Source: Chaetoderma sp. LZ-2023a
Lineage: Eukaryota > Mollusca > Caudofoveata > Chaetodermatida > Chaetodermatidae
Direction of reading: 5' to 3'
DNA length: 64,000 bases
Assembly: GCA_034401795.1 (NCBI GenBank)
Contig: CM067367.1
Location: forward strand, 56,176,206-56,240,205
How positions within the stretch are numbered: the stretch's first letter is position 1; each line of letters starts with the position of its first letter. Positions 48,771 to 59,317 of this stretch are shown in pieces. The notes under the pieces are model-generated. The model saw only the letters and a list, made by a program, of their open reading frames with translations, was not told the DNA's origin and did no database searches. The position numbers and the translations under genes are program-made.

Positions 48771-50300
48771 AAGCACATGTCAGCACAATCACTGATTTCT
48801 CATACGATACACCGCCCCCCGCCCCCCATTATTTGGGTGAGGACATGCCCCGCCCCCTGTTCCGCCAGCCTTAGTTGCCCGTTTCCTATTTTTTGCCGAA
48901 TTCGGCCGGGAACATTCTCAGACACACAGAAATGTATATTACTACTAATAAAAACATTAACCTTTGACCTCGTTATCCTTGTAATGTGTCTTAACTGGAT
49001 ACATAACCATGAACAGAGTTTATCACTGCAATAGTAGGCATTTAAGCGATTTGTTTTTCAATCGCAAAATGGTTTTTTTGACAACACAGACGTCTGATAT
49101 ACATACCTTAATGTAATTCCGGCTTTTGTATAAAGAAGAGCACGTGTTGCTAACTGTGTGTACCCAGAGCGATAGTACTATCCCCGGGACATTATAAAGG
49201 ACAATATGATAAAGATGCATGAACCTATTTTGTAGATATACAAGCAAACTATAAAAATTGTAGCAATACAGTTTATCCTCTATGTATAGTCCACACGTCT
49301 ATAAAGGCCACATTTTCCTGGTACCCAGGGTAGCCTTTATAGACAGGTTTACCTGTAAATAAAATATACGATAAAGCCTTCAGAATATACGAAAGAGGTG
49401 TCAAAAGTAATGGAATCTTCGTGAACAACATGGTCACAATATTTTATAAATTCTCCCTTTAAATGGATGTAAATGGTTAAGCTACACCAGAAACGAATAC
49501 AGTCTGGTTGGCCATGTCACAAAATAGTCTCCTATGAGATTTGTTTGCCAAATTATTTTCTTTTTAAATGTCACCTTTAGAGTCTCAATAAACGGGTTTG
49601 AGGTGGCCATTTTACTCTTTTTTTTCATTTAGACATTTTATTGGGTCATTCAAGGTCATCTCTCAGAACTATGTCGAAGAATAGGCATACGTGTATATCA
49701 TATATGAAAGCTAGACTATAATATGAGGGGTTTAGCATGAAAATTGTCTGTATATTGAATCTATACACGTTTTCTGGACATACACCAAACATGTGTTATT
49801 TGTAACGTAGACATCATAAGGTTTAAATTGATATGCTTTATGCCTGTAGTTTAGACAAATGACCACGAATGACGCCGTAAAATGCCCAACTGGAAAAATT
49901 AAAATTCCCATCCATTTTCTGACCTAAAGATGGCATTAAAACAAGTGCGAAGGCGCCTAATCGCAACTTAGGCAGCGTTGTCAGATTTGTCCTAAATTCC
50001 GACAGACAGACCGACAAACATACTTATACTATTCGCAGTCGCGAAAAAGATTGGCAAGCAAATCTCGTGGAATCACAGTCAAACAGACACTATGCCTCTT
50101 GAAAGGATATTTGATTTCTGCTCACTGTCTACAGCCGGGGATAATGAGGTGTACTTTGTTGGAGGCATGTCTCCTGCTCCAAAAGTGTTTTCCTAAAAAA
50201 TAAACGGATTACAGTCATTCATATCATTAAGTTTATCTGAAATTACTGTAACATAATAATTATAATCAACTATAATTTTTGTATTGTAATCTAAAGAATA
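48771..50300. other. no gene recognised
   Basis: Non-coding DNA after array 2. The frames present are short and unsupported. Confidence 0.4.
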
Positions 50301-50312
50301 ACGCACACACAC

Positions 50313-50381
<69 letters not shown>

Positions 50382-50382
50382 C
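50301..50382. repeat. (GCAC)n microsatellite
   Basis: About 19 GCAC units. It creates an apparent repetitive frame on the minus strand that is not a gene. Confidence 0.95.
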
Positions 50383-50694
50383 AACTATTTTATGAAAAGA
50401 AAAATATTTTATATCCGTAACTTGTGCGTATTTTAATAACTCAACTTAGTAAAAAATGGCGGATGTGGAAGCAGAAGAAAAGCATTGGGTAGAATTTGTT
50501 CTGACGTATGTGCCTCGTGTTTGAGAGCACTACAATTATGTAATATATATACTAATACTACATAATAGTATGCTTCTTGGAGTATGAGTCTCTACTATTA
50601 TGCAGTAAATATTACATAAAAAGAGACCACTCAGACCCACTCAGGCGCACAGTGGTGTACATTACTACCATTTACAGTGGGAACGCATATGGTT

Positions 50695-50940
50695 GGTGGA
50701 TGGATGGGTGGATAGATGGATGGATGGATGGAAGTAAGTTTAGATGGATGGAGGGATAGAGTGGTAGAGTAGTTTAGAGAGGGTGGGTGGAATGATGGAG
50801 TGGTGGATTGATGGGGTATTTTTGAGTGATAATGGATGGATGAGTGGTAGTGGGATGGGTGGGTGGGTTCTACCCATCCATCCATCATTCTACACACTCA
50901 CCATCCATCCATCTATCCATCATTCTACCCGTCCATCAAT
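50695..50940. repeat. (GGAT)n tract followed by inverted (CATC)n tract
   Basis: GGAT units on the plus strand (50695-50870) turn into CATC units (50873-50940) at TGGGTGGGTTCTACCCATCC. The two halves are inverted and can pair. Confidence 0.85.
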
Positions 50941-51262
50941 TTGCGCATAGAATCCCGGACATACTCTCACCCGGGCAAAATCAGTACTGAAAATGTGGGT
51001 TTGATAGATCGTTGCTGTCGGAGAAGCTGTGTACGCCGGACGCGTCACACCCAACGGGTAATACTAGTTAGTTAACAACGTGTCTCTGCATAGGCCTATA
51101 GAACAATATAACACATCTGGATCAGCTGTTATGACGGTAATGTCAGAACTGGATTACCACGTGCGTACAGACAGAAATAACCTGCTAACTCGCCTGTTAA
51201 GGACAACCGAAGATGTGAAAACCCAGAAGCGAAGAATTGTCTAATCTAAAAACAATGGATTG

Positions 51263-51416
51263 ACCCCCCCCCCCCTCACCCCCCCCCCCCCACACACACA
51301 CGCGCGCGTGTGCACATATATACGCGCACGCACACATGCATGTACATGCACACACGCTCACACACACACGCACGCACACATACACGCACACGCACGCACA
51401 TGCTTACACACACACA

Positions 51417-51484
<68 letters not shown>

Positions 51485-51490
51485 CACAGG
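51263..51490. repeat. C run plus compound CA/GCAC microsatellite
   Basis: A C-rich run (51263-51291) leads into mixed CA, CGCG and GCAC repeats, with a pure GCAC block at 51416-51470. Long frames on both strands here are microsatellite artefacts. Confidence 0.93.
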
Positions 51491-51777
51491 CTCACAAACA
51501 GGCGCACGCATGCACACAGATACGACACGTATATGCACAATTTAATGCACGCAAACCCGCATGTAAACACACATATACACACACGCACGGATGTACTAAC
51601 GCACGCATGGCCGGCCGAACCTAATACGCATGTGCAGGTGCAAAGATATGTGCACATGCAGACGTACATTCATGTAAGAATGCAAATACACACATACATA
51701 CTCATGTAAATTTGAAGGACTGTACATGGCTGTCTACTTACACGAATATGATAGGTCGTAAGAGGTGAGTAGGTAGA

Positions 51778-51960
51778 TTGATCGATCGATCGATCGATCG
51801 ATCGATCGATTCGAATCGAATCGATTCAATCAATCATAGAATGAATGAATGAATGAATGAATGAGTCCGTCAGTCAATCAATCAAACAATCGATCAGATA
51901 ATCAGATAATCAATCAAGCGATCGATCAGATAATGAATCAATCAGCCATTCAGTCGGCTA
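51778..51960. repeat. cluster of tetranucleotide repeats
   Basis: GATC units (51778-51811), TCGAA/TCGAT variants, GAAT units (51839-51865), then ATCA/GATC variants. Confidence 0.9.
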
Positions 51961-52989
51961 AGCAGTCAATTAGACACTAACAAAAATTGTGACAAAATCA
52001 TAAAAATTGGTTGCTGACGTTGATTGAATGCTATTGTGAGATTAGTCATTATCAGATAGTATATTTTGCAAACTGTACTAAATCTCAATATTTGGACACT
52101 TGTTTCTAGCTATTTACTGGATGATAAATACAAATCATTTAGCCAATAAGAATATTTGTATTTTTGCGAAATTAAATCAACCAATTCCTTATTTACACAG
52201 TAGATTTAGAAGCATCGATATCCCGTTCATAATCTTATTGGGGGAGGAGGGGGGGGGGGGGGGGGAAGTCAAATGGCAAATGCGTTTAATTTTAACCAAT
52301 CATAAGATTGATGAATAAAACAATTCGACCAGTACATAAATCAATCATGAAAATATCACTAAATTCAAATGAGCTTTTTAGACATGCGTGTATGTGTACC
52401 GCCCCAATAACCAATCGGATACGTTGCTAATGGACCTGATCCATGTACCAAGTGTATATTGGTGAGTCTGCATGTCGCCAATTGCATGTCGGAACAGGGA
52501 CCATATACCAATTGTAGGCGTGGTCTATAGCATGTGGATAACCGCAGCGGGCAATAATTCATAGCAGTGTCAAATATAAATATATGAAGCTATGATAGAA
52601 TGTTATATTAACTTGTTTTTTGTATTTCCGATGGGTTTCCCTCGAAATCTCGATGGAACATTATAGGTTTTCTATGATAGTCCGACGAGTTCTGATTAAG
52701 ACTAGGTAACTTTGAACATTTTAAGGGAATCGGTCGATAAATAAGAGTTGGGAATATAATTACTTTTGCCCCTTATTTGAATCCTGCGTGTTTTCACGGT
52801 ATCGAGAATATCCATTCACAACGTAATTCCGACACTAAGTATTCCACTGTTCGGGGAACTCAAACCTAAAAGTACATCAAGTTCTGCCCTATCTACGGGC
52901 GACGTGGTGTTCGCATTGCACGTCCTGGAGGTGGGGGTGGGGGAAGCGACGCAGTAGCAATGGCAATTATGGAACACCGTAGCATAATG
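51961..52989. other. no gene recognised
   Basis: Contains a G run at about 52243-52266. No supported gene. Confidence 0.4.
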
Positions 52990-53742
52990 ATCGTTTATAC
53001 ATATATAAATGTGTCTGCTTAATCCTGATCTCATGGTTTATATACACTTATATACATTTCTGTCTGCTTAATGCTGTTTTTAACACTGTCTGCTTAATGT
53101 TGGTTTATGCATATATACATGTGTCTGCATAATCCTGATCTCATGGTTTATATACACTTATATACATTTCTGTCTGCTTAATGCTGTTTTAACACTGTCT
53201 GCTTAATGTTGGTTTATGCATATATACATTTGTCTGCTTAATCCTGGTTTCGTGGTTTATATATACTTATATGCATTTCTGTCTGCTTAATGCTGGTTTT
53301 TAACACTGTCTGCTTAATGCTGGTTTTTAACACTGTCTGCTTAATGTTGGTTTATACATATATACATTTGTCTGCTTAATCATGGTTTCGTGGTTTATAT
53401 ATACTTATATACATTTCTGTCTGCTTAATGCTGGTTTTTAACACTGTCTGCTTAATGCTGCTTTTTAAAATTGTCTGCTTAATGTTGGTGTATACATATA
53501 TACATTTGTCTGCTTAATCCTGGTTTCATGGTGTACATGTATATATAATTATATACATTTCTGTTTGCTTAATGCTGGTTGTTAACATTTGTCTGCTTAA
53601 TCCTGTTTTTATATATACTTGTATACATTTCTGTCTGCTTAATACAGGTTTATACCACTGTCTGCCTAATGCTGGTGGATACATATATACATTTGTCTAC
53701 CTAATACTGGTTTCATGGTTTGTATATGCATTTGTCTGCCTA
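52990..53742 (+). repeat. TGTCTGCTTAATGCTGG minisatellite, left part
   Basis: A core of TGTCTGCTTAATGCTGGTTT alternates with ATACATATATACATTT and TTATATAC spacers in ~110-bp composite units. The array stops at the CTA (53740-53742) that is duplicated around Academ-like element 1 and resumes at 57382. Confidence 0.85.
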
Positions 53743-53818
53743 TAGTCCGGGAGCCAATTTTCAAAAGGGGTCTAGAAGAATGGTTTCGTAGCACACCCAG
53801 TATTCAGAAGGTTTGTCT
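53743..53818 (+). repeat. left TIR of element 1
   Basis: An outer 12 bp, a diverged spacer, then CGTAGCACACCCAGTATTC plus GAAGGT (53787-53812). The spacer is about 10 bp longer than in the right TIR. Confidence 0.8.
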
Positions 53819-54237
53819 CTATATTATGCTAGACCGATGTCTTGGGTATATACTGTGCCGTGTTGTACAAGTAAATTGTGGTATCACTAACCCGTGAGAA
53901 GCCCATTTACAATAGGTGTTGAATGTAGCTCTCAAACAATTTTCACAATGGTAAATTTTTCACAAACTTAAGCGCATGTTATATCAATACAATCTTAACC
54001 AAAATGGAAAGGAGTGATCGTATATCGCAGATTTATAGATAATCAACCTCGTTTAAGGCACCCGTATGTTGCTTTGTACATATTGGGGCACTTAGGTCTT
54101 CTTGTGACTAGCAATACCTTAGCTACAACAATACCCATGTTTTCTACATTTTTCATAATTAAACTTTTAACTGACATGCAGTGCATGTCTACACAAGCTG
54201 GCAGGACATATTTATCATGTGAGCAAATGAGAGAATG

Positions 54238-56937
54238 TTACTCATCCGTGTCAGAGTCATCTTCGACAATTGTATGCTGAACATTGTCACACATTTCATC
54301 TCCCATACAAAGACATGCTTCAGTGCAGAGTAGATTGTTAGTCTTGCATTGACAGAGATCTGTTCTTTTGCAGGCAGACTTTTGACATCTACATGATGTG
54401 AGTTCAATTAATCCAAATGGAGCAGGATCCTTTGACATTAGAACAGGCTTGAGTAGACCATCCACTATACTCCAGCCATGTCCATTTGGAGATGGAAGAT
54501 TCTGAACAGCTTGCAATGAACGTCTCCAAACAAGAGCTTGAAAATTGGCCCTTTCGGTGTGATGCTTTAGACTATTCGATGTAGGTGGAAGATTTTCATT
54601 TGTTTGTCTCTTTTGACAAAAGAGCCAATAACGGGTTTCATCAGCTGTCTTTCCCACATCCCTGGTGGTATACAACTCACAGACAAATTTCTCACATAGA
54701 ATTGCAGTATTCGGTGATAAGTCAACATGTTCGCCGAGTTGGGCTAAGCTAAGCTGATGACATTCAGATGACTTTAAGAGATTGAATGCTTTTCTCTTAG
54801 CGACTCCAAATAATGCACTAGTGCTATCACAACCTGTAAGAGAATGAAACCCAGGCAAAGACAGACAGATAGCTGGGCCCAGTACTTGAGCAACTGTATG
54901 TATTGGTATGTATCGCAATTTGTCCTTTGTGCCCGTACGGAACCATAGTTCAGAACAGTGAAGCGAACGATACGTATATATACTAAGTACTACCACGTCT
55001 GTATCAGGAGACTGTATAACAACACGCATGTGGTCTTTTGAAGCATGTAGCGCGTGCAACATCATACGCGTATCTGCTTCCTCGTGATCTGATCGAAGTT
55101 CTTCCAAATACGACGAATTGTTCGCTGAAATGACAACAACATCCATTCCATCGTTAAAGCCACCAGCAAGAATGACGCAATTGTCGGCAGATAGCATATT
55201 TGGACCAGTATCATGCCACCGCTTGCTGAGAAATGCAACCAGGTTACTTTTTTTGCTTGGATTGCTGATATACTTGGCCCATTGCTTTGGAACGGGAGTA
55301 TTTTCTCCAGCAATCTTTACTTCCAATGCTGTTGATGACCCACGTTTTAGCCGCTCTTCCGCTTTGAGAGATTCCAGTCTATCATATCTGTCAAAAACTA
55401 TATCTACTCTGTTGCAGTCTTCTTGATTCAGTTGAACTCTAAAGATGTGCCAGTATTTATCAGCCAATTCTCCAAATGTAGACGTACCTCCAGTTTTAAC
55501 CATTTGCACAATTGCCATGCCATCTACTACATAAGCTGTTACGCCTGTCTTGTCAACAGGTGGAAGCCGTCCATCAACATTTACTTCCTTTTCTAGTTCA
55601 CTTAACAAAACACGTTTCACATTCTTTCTTAGAGTCCCATCCGTATGTGACAATGATAGTGGAACAGCAGACAGATCATACGTCATCACTAGTTTTAAAT
55701 CAACATCTCTGGACCTTGCGGCAATAATTAATCGAACAAATAGTTCGCGGTCAGATCTCACATTGTGAATTTTTTCATCATTTGTTTTGAGTTTTTTCTT
55801 CTGTGCTAGGCTGGCAAATGTTTTAAGTTTTAAGTGTGGCAACGTGTCCCAAAAGCTTCTCGTGTTAGTGTCCAGCCGCTCCTGAACAAAATTTTCCATA
55901 ATCTCCTTACCAATGTCACAGGCGGAAACAAGTCTCTTGGCGATTTCACTAGGCAATACCACGCCAGTTGCAATGTTTACAAGCGGAAGACACTTGCTGT
56001 CGTCGTTTTCCGCAATATTAAAGGGATTGGTCATTATATCTGATGAGAACATCGAAAGTATCTTCTGCACATCGGTTTCATCCCTGTTCATTCGATTAGT
56101 CCCCATTTCCTTATGTACTCCAAACATGTGACTATCTTGTAACCCACACATTTGCTTTGTGACCGTTGTTATGGCTGCCCTCTCGTGGCTAGTTAAAAAC
56201 CACCTCTCCAGAGCTCCTGGCTTTTGTGTTATTCCAATAATACCACCTCGCTTTTTGGAATCCAAATTAATCGATTGCTCTAAGGCCATATCTGTCCACA
56301 CTTGATTGAATGGATGGTCTGAGCGACTTACGGAATGATTTCCATTCAAGAATTGTTCATGTACATGGGGATGTGTACTTGGAAGCATCTTCATGTCCGC
56401 AAGATATATTGGCAGCCATCTTGCATATTTGGTTCTGTCCATGCTGTAGAAATATGGCGCCATAGCAGCAGTAGCAGATAGGTGTGCCTGCCAATCTCCA
56501 GTTCTCTCAGCTCTTATGAATCCAAGCAGCAACTCTACCATATGAATATATGAGTTCCAAAATGCGAACAGGTGTGATTTCGAGCTTGACTCAACTTTAA
56601 AGGATTTGAACAGCTGTTGCAATTTATTCACGTACATACACACCTCTTTGAAATTTTCTTGCAGTGCGTCTAAGTCGTCAATGCTGCTTCGGCACATCTT
56701 AATTTCCTCATCCAGAGTCTCCAATTCTGTTGGAGTAATGTGGTCTTCATGTTGTCCATTTTGTTGAACCCATTTGGAAAAAGACTGCCATTGTAATCGC
56801 AGCAGCGCTTCCATAACCAATTTGTGAGCCCTCACTCCTCGATTATATGACTTCCCTTTAAGTAGAGCAGCAGCCGTGCTGCTACCATATGTGTTGGCCT
56901 CTATGAGGAGATCTTCTAAGCCAGAGTCATCAAACAT
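54238..56937 (-). CDS. XPG/FEN-like nuclease with C-terminal CXC domain, transposon-encoded
   Basis: 899 codons, intact from 56937 to a stop at 54238. Residues 214-224 (WTDMALEQSIN) and the GGIIG that follows look like the end of a DDE-type domain whose start is missing. Residues about 465-720 fit an XPG/FEN-like nuclease: VVDG (Asp472), VFDRYD (Asp514), HEEADT (Glu619, Glu620, Asp622), SPDTDV (Asp645, Asp647), and TGCDSTSALFGVAKRKA (Asp704), a helix-hairpin-helix-like block. Residues 849-884 are a cysteine-rich CXC (tesmin/TSO1-like) motif, CRCQKSACKRTDLCQCK, a DNA-binding type. The tail is acidic. The Met start is doubtful: coding similarity continues upstream after a frameshift at the C run 56978-56984. 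Likely acts in the nucleus in transposition. Homologous parts lie in element 2. Confidence 0.75.
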   Translation of the reverse strand: MFDDSGLEDLLIEANTYGSSTAAALLKGKSYNRGVRAHKLVMEALLRLQWQSFSKWVQQNGQHEDHITPTELETLDEEIKMCRSSIDDLDALQENFKEVCMYVNKLQQLFKSFKVESSSKSHLFAFWNSYIHMVELLLGFIRAERTGDWQAHLSATAAMAPYFYSMDRTKYARWLPIYLADMKMLPSTHPHVHEQFLNGNHSVSRSDHPFNQVWTDMALEQSINLDSKKRGGIIGITQKPGALERWFLTSHERAAITTVTKQMCGLQDSHMFGVHKEMGTNRMNRDETDVQKILSMFSSDIMTNPFNIAENDDSKCLPLVNIATGVVLPSEIAKRLVSACDIGKEIMENFVQERLDTNTRSFWDTLPHLKLKTFASLAQKKKLKTNDEKIHNVRSDRELFVRLIIAARSRDVDLKLVMTYDLSAVPLSLSHTDGTLRKNVKRVLLSELEKEVNVDGRLPPVDKTGVTAYVVDGMAIVQMVKTGGTSTFGELADKYWHIFRVQLNQEDCNRVDIVFDRYDRLESLKAEERLKRGSSTALEVKIAGENTPVPKQWAKYISNPSKKSNLVAFLSKRWHDTGPNMLSADNCVILAGGFNDGMDVVVISANNSSYLEELRSDHEEADTRMMLHALHASKDHMRVVIQSPDTDVVVLSIYTYRSLHCSELWFRTGTKDKLRYIPIHTVAQVLGPAICLSLPGFHSLTGCDSTSALFGVAKRKAFNLLKSSECHQLSLAQLGEHVDLSPNTAILCEKFVCELYTTRDVGKTADETRYWLFCQKRQTNENLPPTSNSLKHHTERANFQALVWRRSLQAVQNLPSPNGHGWSIVDGLLKPVLMSKDPAPFGLIELTSCRCQKSACKRTDLCQCKTNNLLCTEACLCMGDEMCDNVQHTIVEDDSDTDE

Positions 56938-57121
56938 CTTTCCAATAACAGCTAAGTAGTTTAGCGCAATGTGGAATCCCCCCCAGTCTGATCACAGTGT
57001 CACTAAACTCTTCTTTATATCGCCACTGTATCTCCTTTGCCTTGACATATATGGCCAAGCCTTTGGTATATGCATGCAAAATGTATGTTGGATATATGTT
57101 AGGTCGATATCCGTCTAAATA
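56938..57121 (-). pseudogene. upstream continuation of the element 1 gene, out of frame
   Basis: Reading upstream, the frame stays open past the annotated Met as GFHIALNYLAVIGK. At a run of seven C (56978-56984) one extra base puts the preceding codons in another phase, where YVKAKEIQWRYKEEFSDTVI and RLGG are read. Dropping one base would give the smooth join RLGGFH. This phase is open to a TGA at 57122-57124. The zinc-finger and first DDE parts seen in element 2 are absent. This is either a true mutation or a homopolymer sequencing error. Confidence 0.6.
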
Positions 57122-57320
57122 TCATATATGGTGAATCTAATACGATATTACTTTGAGTTATGACACGATCATGCTTATATCGTTGTGCACTGTGGATACA
57201 GCCAAAGCCTAGACCCCCTATGCAAAGAAATCAGGATAACTAATTAGTGCTACCACAATTTGTTTGTACAACAGGGCTTAAAATGTGTGGGACATGTCCC
57301 CCAAGCCACAGCAAGTGTCA

Positions 57321-57381
57321 GACCTTCCGAATACTGGGTGTGCTACGTCGCGATTCTGACCTAGCTTTAGCTCCTGGACTA
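57321..57381 (-). repeat. right TIR of element 1
   Basis: Inverse counterpart of 53743-53818: ACCTTC, GAATACTGGGTGTGCTACG and the terminal GCTCCTGGACTA. Confidence 0.8.
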
Positions 57382-57712
57382 CTAATGCGGATTTCATGAT
57401 TTATATTTACTTATATACATTTCTGTCTGCTTAATGCTGGTTTTTATCACTGTCTGCTTAATGCTGGTTTATACATATATACATTTGTCTGCTTAATGCT
57501 GGTTTTATGCATATGGATTTTAAGTAGACACCAAATCGTGTATATTTTATATTATTAATTTCGTTGATTAACTGGATTCATACGTTAGGCTAAATACAAT
57601 TTTTACTTAGAATTTGCTGTTTGACTTAATATATCTGCCATAAGTAAAGATATACAAAATTGTCTGCTTAATACTGGTCTTTAGACACTGTCTGCTTAAT
57701 GCTGCAATTAGA
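57382..57712 (+). repeat. TGTCTGCTTAATGCTGG minisatellite, right part
   Basis: Resumes with CTAATGCGGATTTCATG and several TGTCTGCTTAATGCTGG units to about 57510, then an unrelated AT-rich stretch, then two more units at about 57660-57710. Confidence 0.8.
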
Positions 57713-57734
57713 GATATATATATATACACTGAAT

Positions 57735-57985
57735 AATGAATTCCCAGACTTCCAATTTCAAGGTAACTATACAGGTAAGCTGATGACCATTTTGAAACTA
57801 ATTTGACTGGGTGCTTTTAAAGGTTTGCTGTCTCTGGCCGCAACAACGCCAGGTCAAATTAGTTTCAAACTATTCAACACGATGTTGACTGGGTGCTGTT
57901 GCTGCTTGTGGCAGTAACATCGCCCAATCAAATTAGTTTCAAAATATTCACCAGCATGTTTTGTGAATAGCAAAGACATACAATT
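57735..57985. mobile_element. palindromic MITE-like unit
   Basis: TTTGAAACTAATTTGACTGG appears directly, and its inverse (CAAATTAGTTTCAAA) twice. The centre has GGGTGCTGTTGCTGC against GCAGTAACATCGCCC. A diverged relative lies at about 28045-28140 (AATTTCAAGACAATTATACAGG, GTCAAATTGGTTTCAAAAT). Confidence 0.5.
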
Positions 57986-58061
57986 CGTACAACGTATCGG
58001 ACTATTAAGCATTTAAGACGGACTAAATTGAGTCAGTCATGATTATGACGTAATCCTATAC

Positions 58062-58379
58062 TAGTCAGGGTCACAGTGTAAAAAATATTTTTTTCGTTCA
58101 GAATTTTTGGGGATTTGTAAAACTATATATTTTCGGAAAGCTTTTAATGTGTCTATTTCAAAAACCAATGTTTGCATTTGCACAAAAGTCTTCATGGCGG
58201 CCATCTTGAATTTCAAAATGGCCGCCATCGAAAATCTTTGAAATCCAATATATCTGCAACCATATGACCTAGATTAATAATTTTGATGACTATATCTATG
58301 TTTTCTGGGTCAGTGAATGCATTGGTAACATTTATAATAAACTTCAAATAACAGAAATCATGTTTTGGTAGATAAGTCC
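58062..58379 (+). repeat. left TIR of element 2 (~318 bp)
   Basis: Matches the inverse of 63680-63988 over nearly its whole length, for example TCGTTCAGAATTTTTGGGG, CAAAAACCAATGTTTGCATT, TCCAATATATCTGCAACCAT and ACATTTATAATAAACTTCAA. It contains a small palindrome around GATGGCGGCCATCTTG / AAAATGGCCGCCATCG (58195-58230). Confidence 0.88.
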
Positions 58380-58533
58380 TGACTTAATATGTAATTTACA
58401 GACAGCATCTGCAAATTTGTAACTTTTTGTGATAATGTTGCAATGATGAATTTTATTTGGCATATAACAGAGTTATCTCACCAATTTAGTCTAAGTATTC
58501 AAGCAACAATCAATGTGCTGCATCAGTTGCTGT

Positions 58534-58611
58534 CTACCTAGCAACATTGGCGTCATCTTCATCATCTGATATAGAGACATCAACGATTGAGTCATCATCA
58601 TTTTCACACTG
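58534..58611 (-). pseudogene. element 2 gene, acidic C-terminal tail, out of frame
   Basis: After CQCSA the preceding segment meets a stop. Skipping one base gives CENDDDSIVDVSISDDEDD and a stop at 58534. This parallels the CDN...EDDSDTDE tail of element 1, so the tail belongs to the gene and a 1-bp indel separates it. Confidence 0.6.
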
Positions 58612-59317
58612 CGCTGCATTGACAAAGCTCAGTGCATGGTAAGTCTTTGGATTTGCACGAGCATCGATGAGAGGAACAATTCGATTTGCATTGACACCTA
58701 ACCATCTCAATGAGAGACTTTGGAGCTGGTAAAACATCTGTTGCTTTTGCCTTTAGTTGGCCACCTGTCTCCTTGTAGTATCCATTCTGTAGTGGATCCA
58801 GAAACACATGATGTGAAATGTCTGCCTGACCCCACACATTTGCCTGAACTTGTACTCTAAGGACATGCTGTTTCAAAGCACCAATAGTAGGCGGTAGACT
58901 TTCACTATCAGCAAGCTGCTTACAGAATAAATGCCAACGTAACTCTGGGATGTTCTCGATTCTAATAGACTTTGGACAGTATGCAGCGCACACAAATTTT
59001 GCCAGAGTTGAATGTAGTTCATCTGTGATCTCAGTGCTTCTCGATAAATTTATCAGAGCGTCAATTACATCCCTGTCTGCCTTTAGGAAAAGCTTTAACC
59101 ATGTTGATTTACCTATCCTAGAGAACCTGCCAATATTGTCTGCTCCAGTAAAGGCATGGAATGCAGGTAATGCTCTTACTTTCTCCATGCCTAGAGTTTT
59201 CCATATAGGCCGTAGCTTAATGGTACCAGAAACCATTGAGATAGACGTATTCTTAGGTAGATTGTCATAATATGCTATTGCCAGCACTAAGACATCAGTG
59301 TCTGGAGAGAAAATCAC
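58604..59317 (-). pseudogene. element 2 gene, XPG I-like region and CXC domain
   Basis: 237 codons in the same phase as the next segment upstream, from which it is separated only by an in-frame TAG at 59318-59320. It begins IFSPDTDVLVLAIAYY (two Asp of the nuclease centre) and has FHAFTGADNIGRFSRIGKST, the HhH-like block with Asp. It ends with the CXC motif VRCQCKSNCSSHRCSCKSK and CTELCQC. Every block has a counterpart in the element 1 protein (residues 642-884). Confidence 0.7.

Larger units (their letters stand above)
53743..57381 (-). mobile_element. Academ-like DNA transposon 1
   Basis: 3.64 kb with terminal inverted repeats. The left end is TAGTCCGGGAGC and the right end, reverse-complemented, is TAGTCCAGGAGC. 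Both have an inner matching block CGTAGCACACCCAGTATTC followed by GAAGGT. It is flanked by CTA on both sides (53740-53742 and 57382-57384). Removing the element plus one CTA restores the minisatellite phrase TCTGCCTAATGCGG, compared with TCTGCTTAATGCTGG. It carries one long minus-strand gene. A 3-bp duplication plus an XPG-type nuclease fits Academ; this assignment is from memory of that superfamily. Confidence 0.75.

Noticed and set aside
51260-51709. Long frames of His-Ala-Arg-Thr or Cys-Val-Arg-Ala repeats
   Set aside because: They are translations of the CA/GCAC microsatellite on both strands in several frames.
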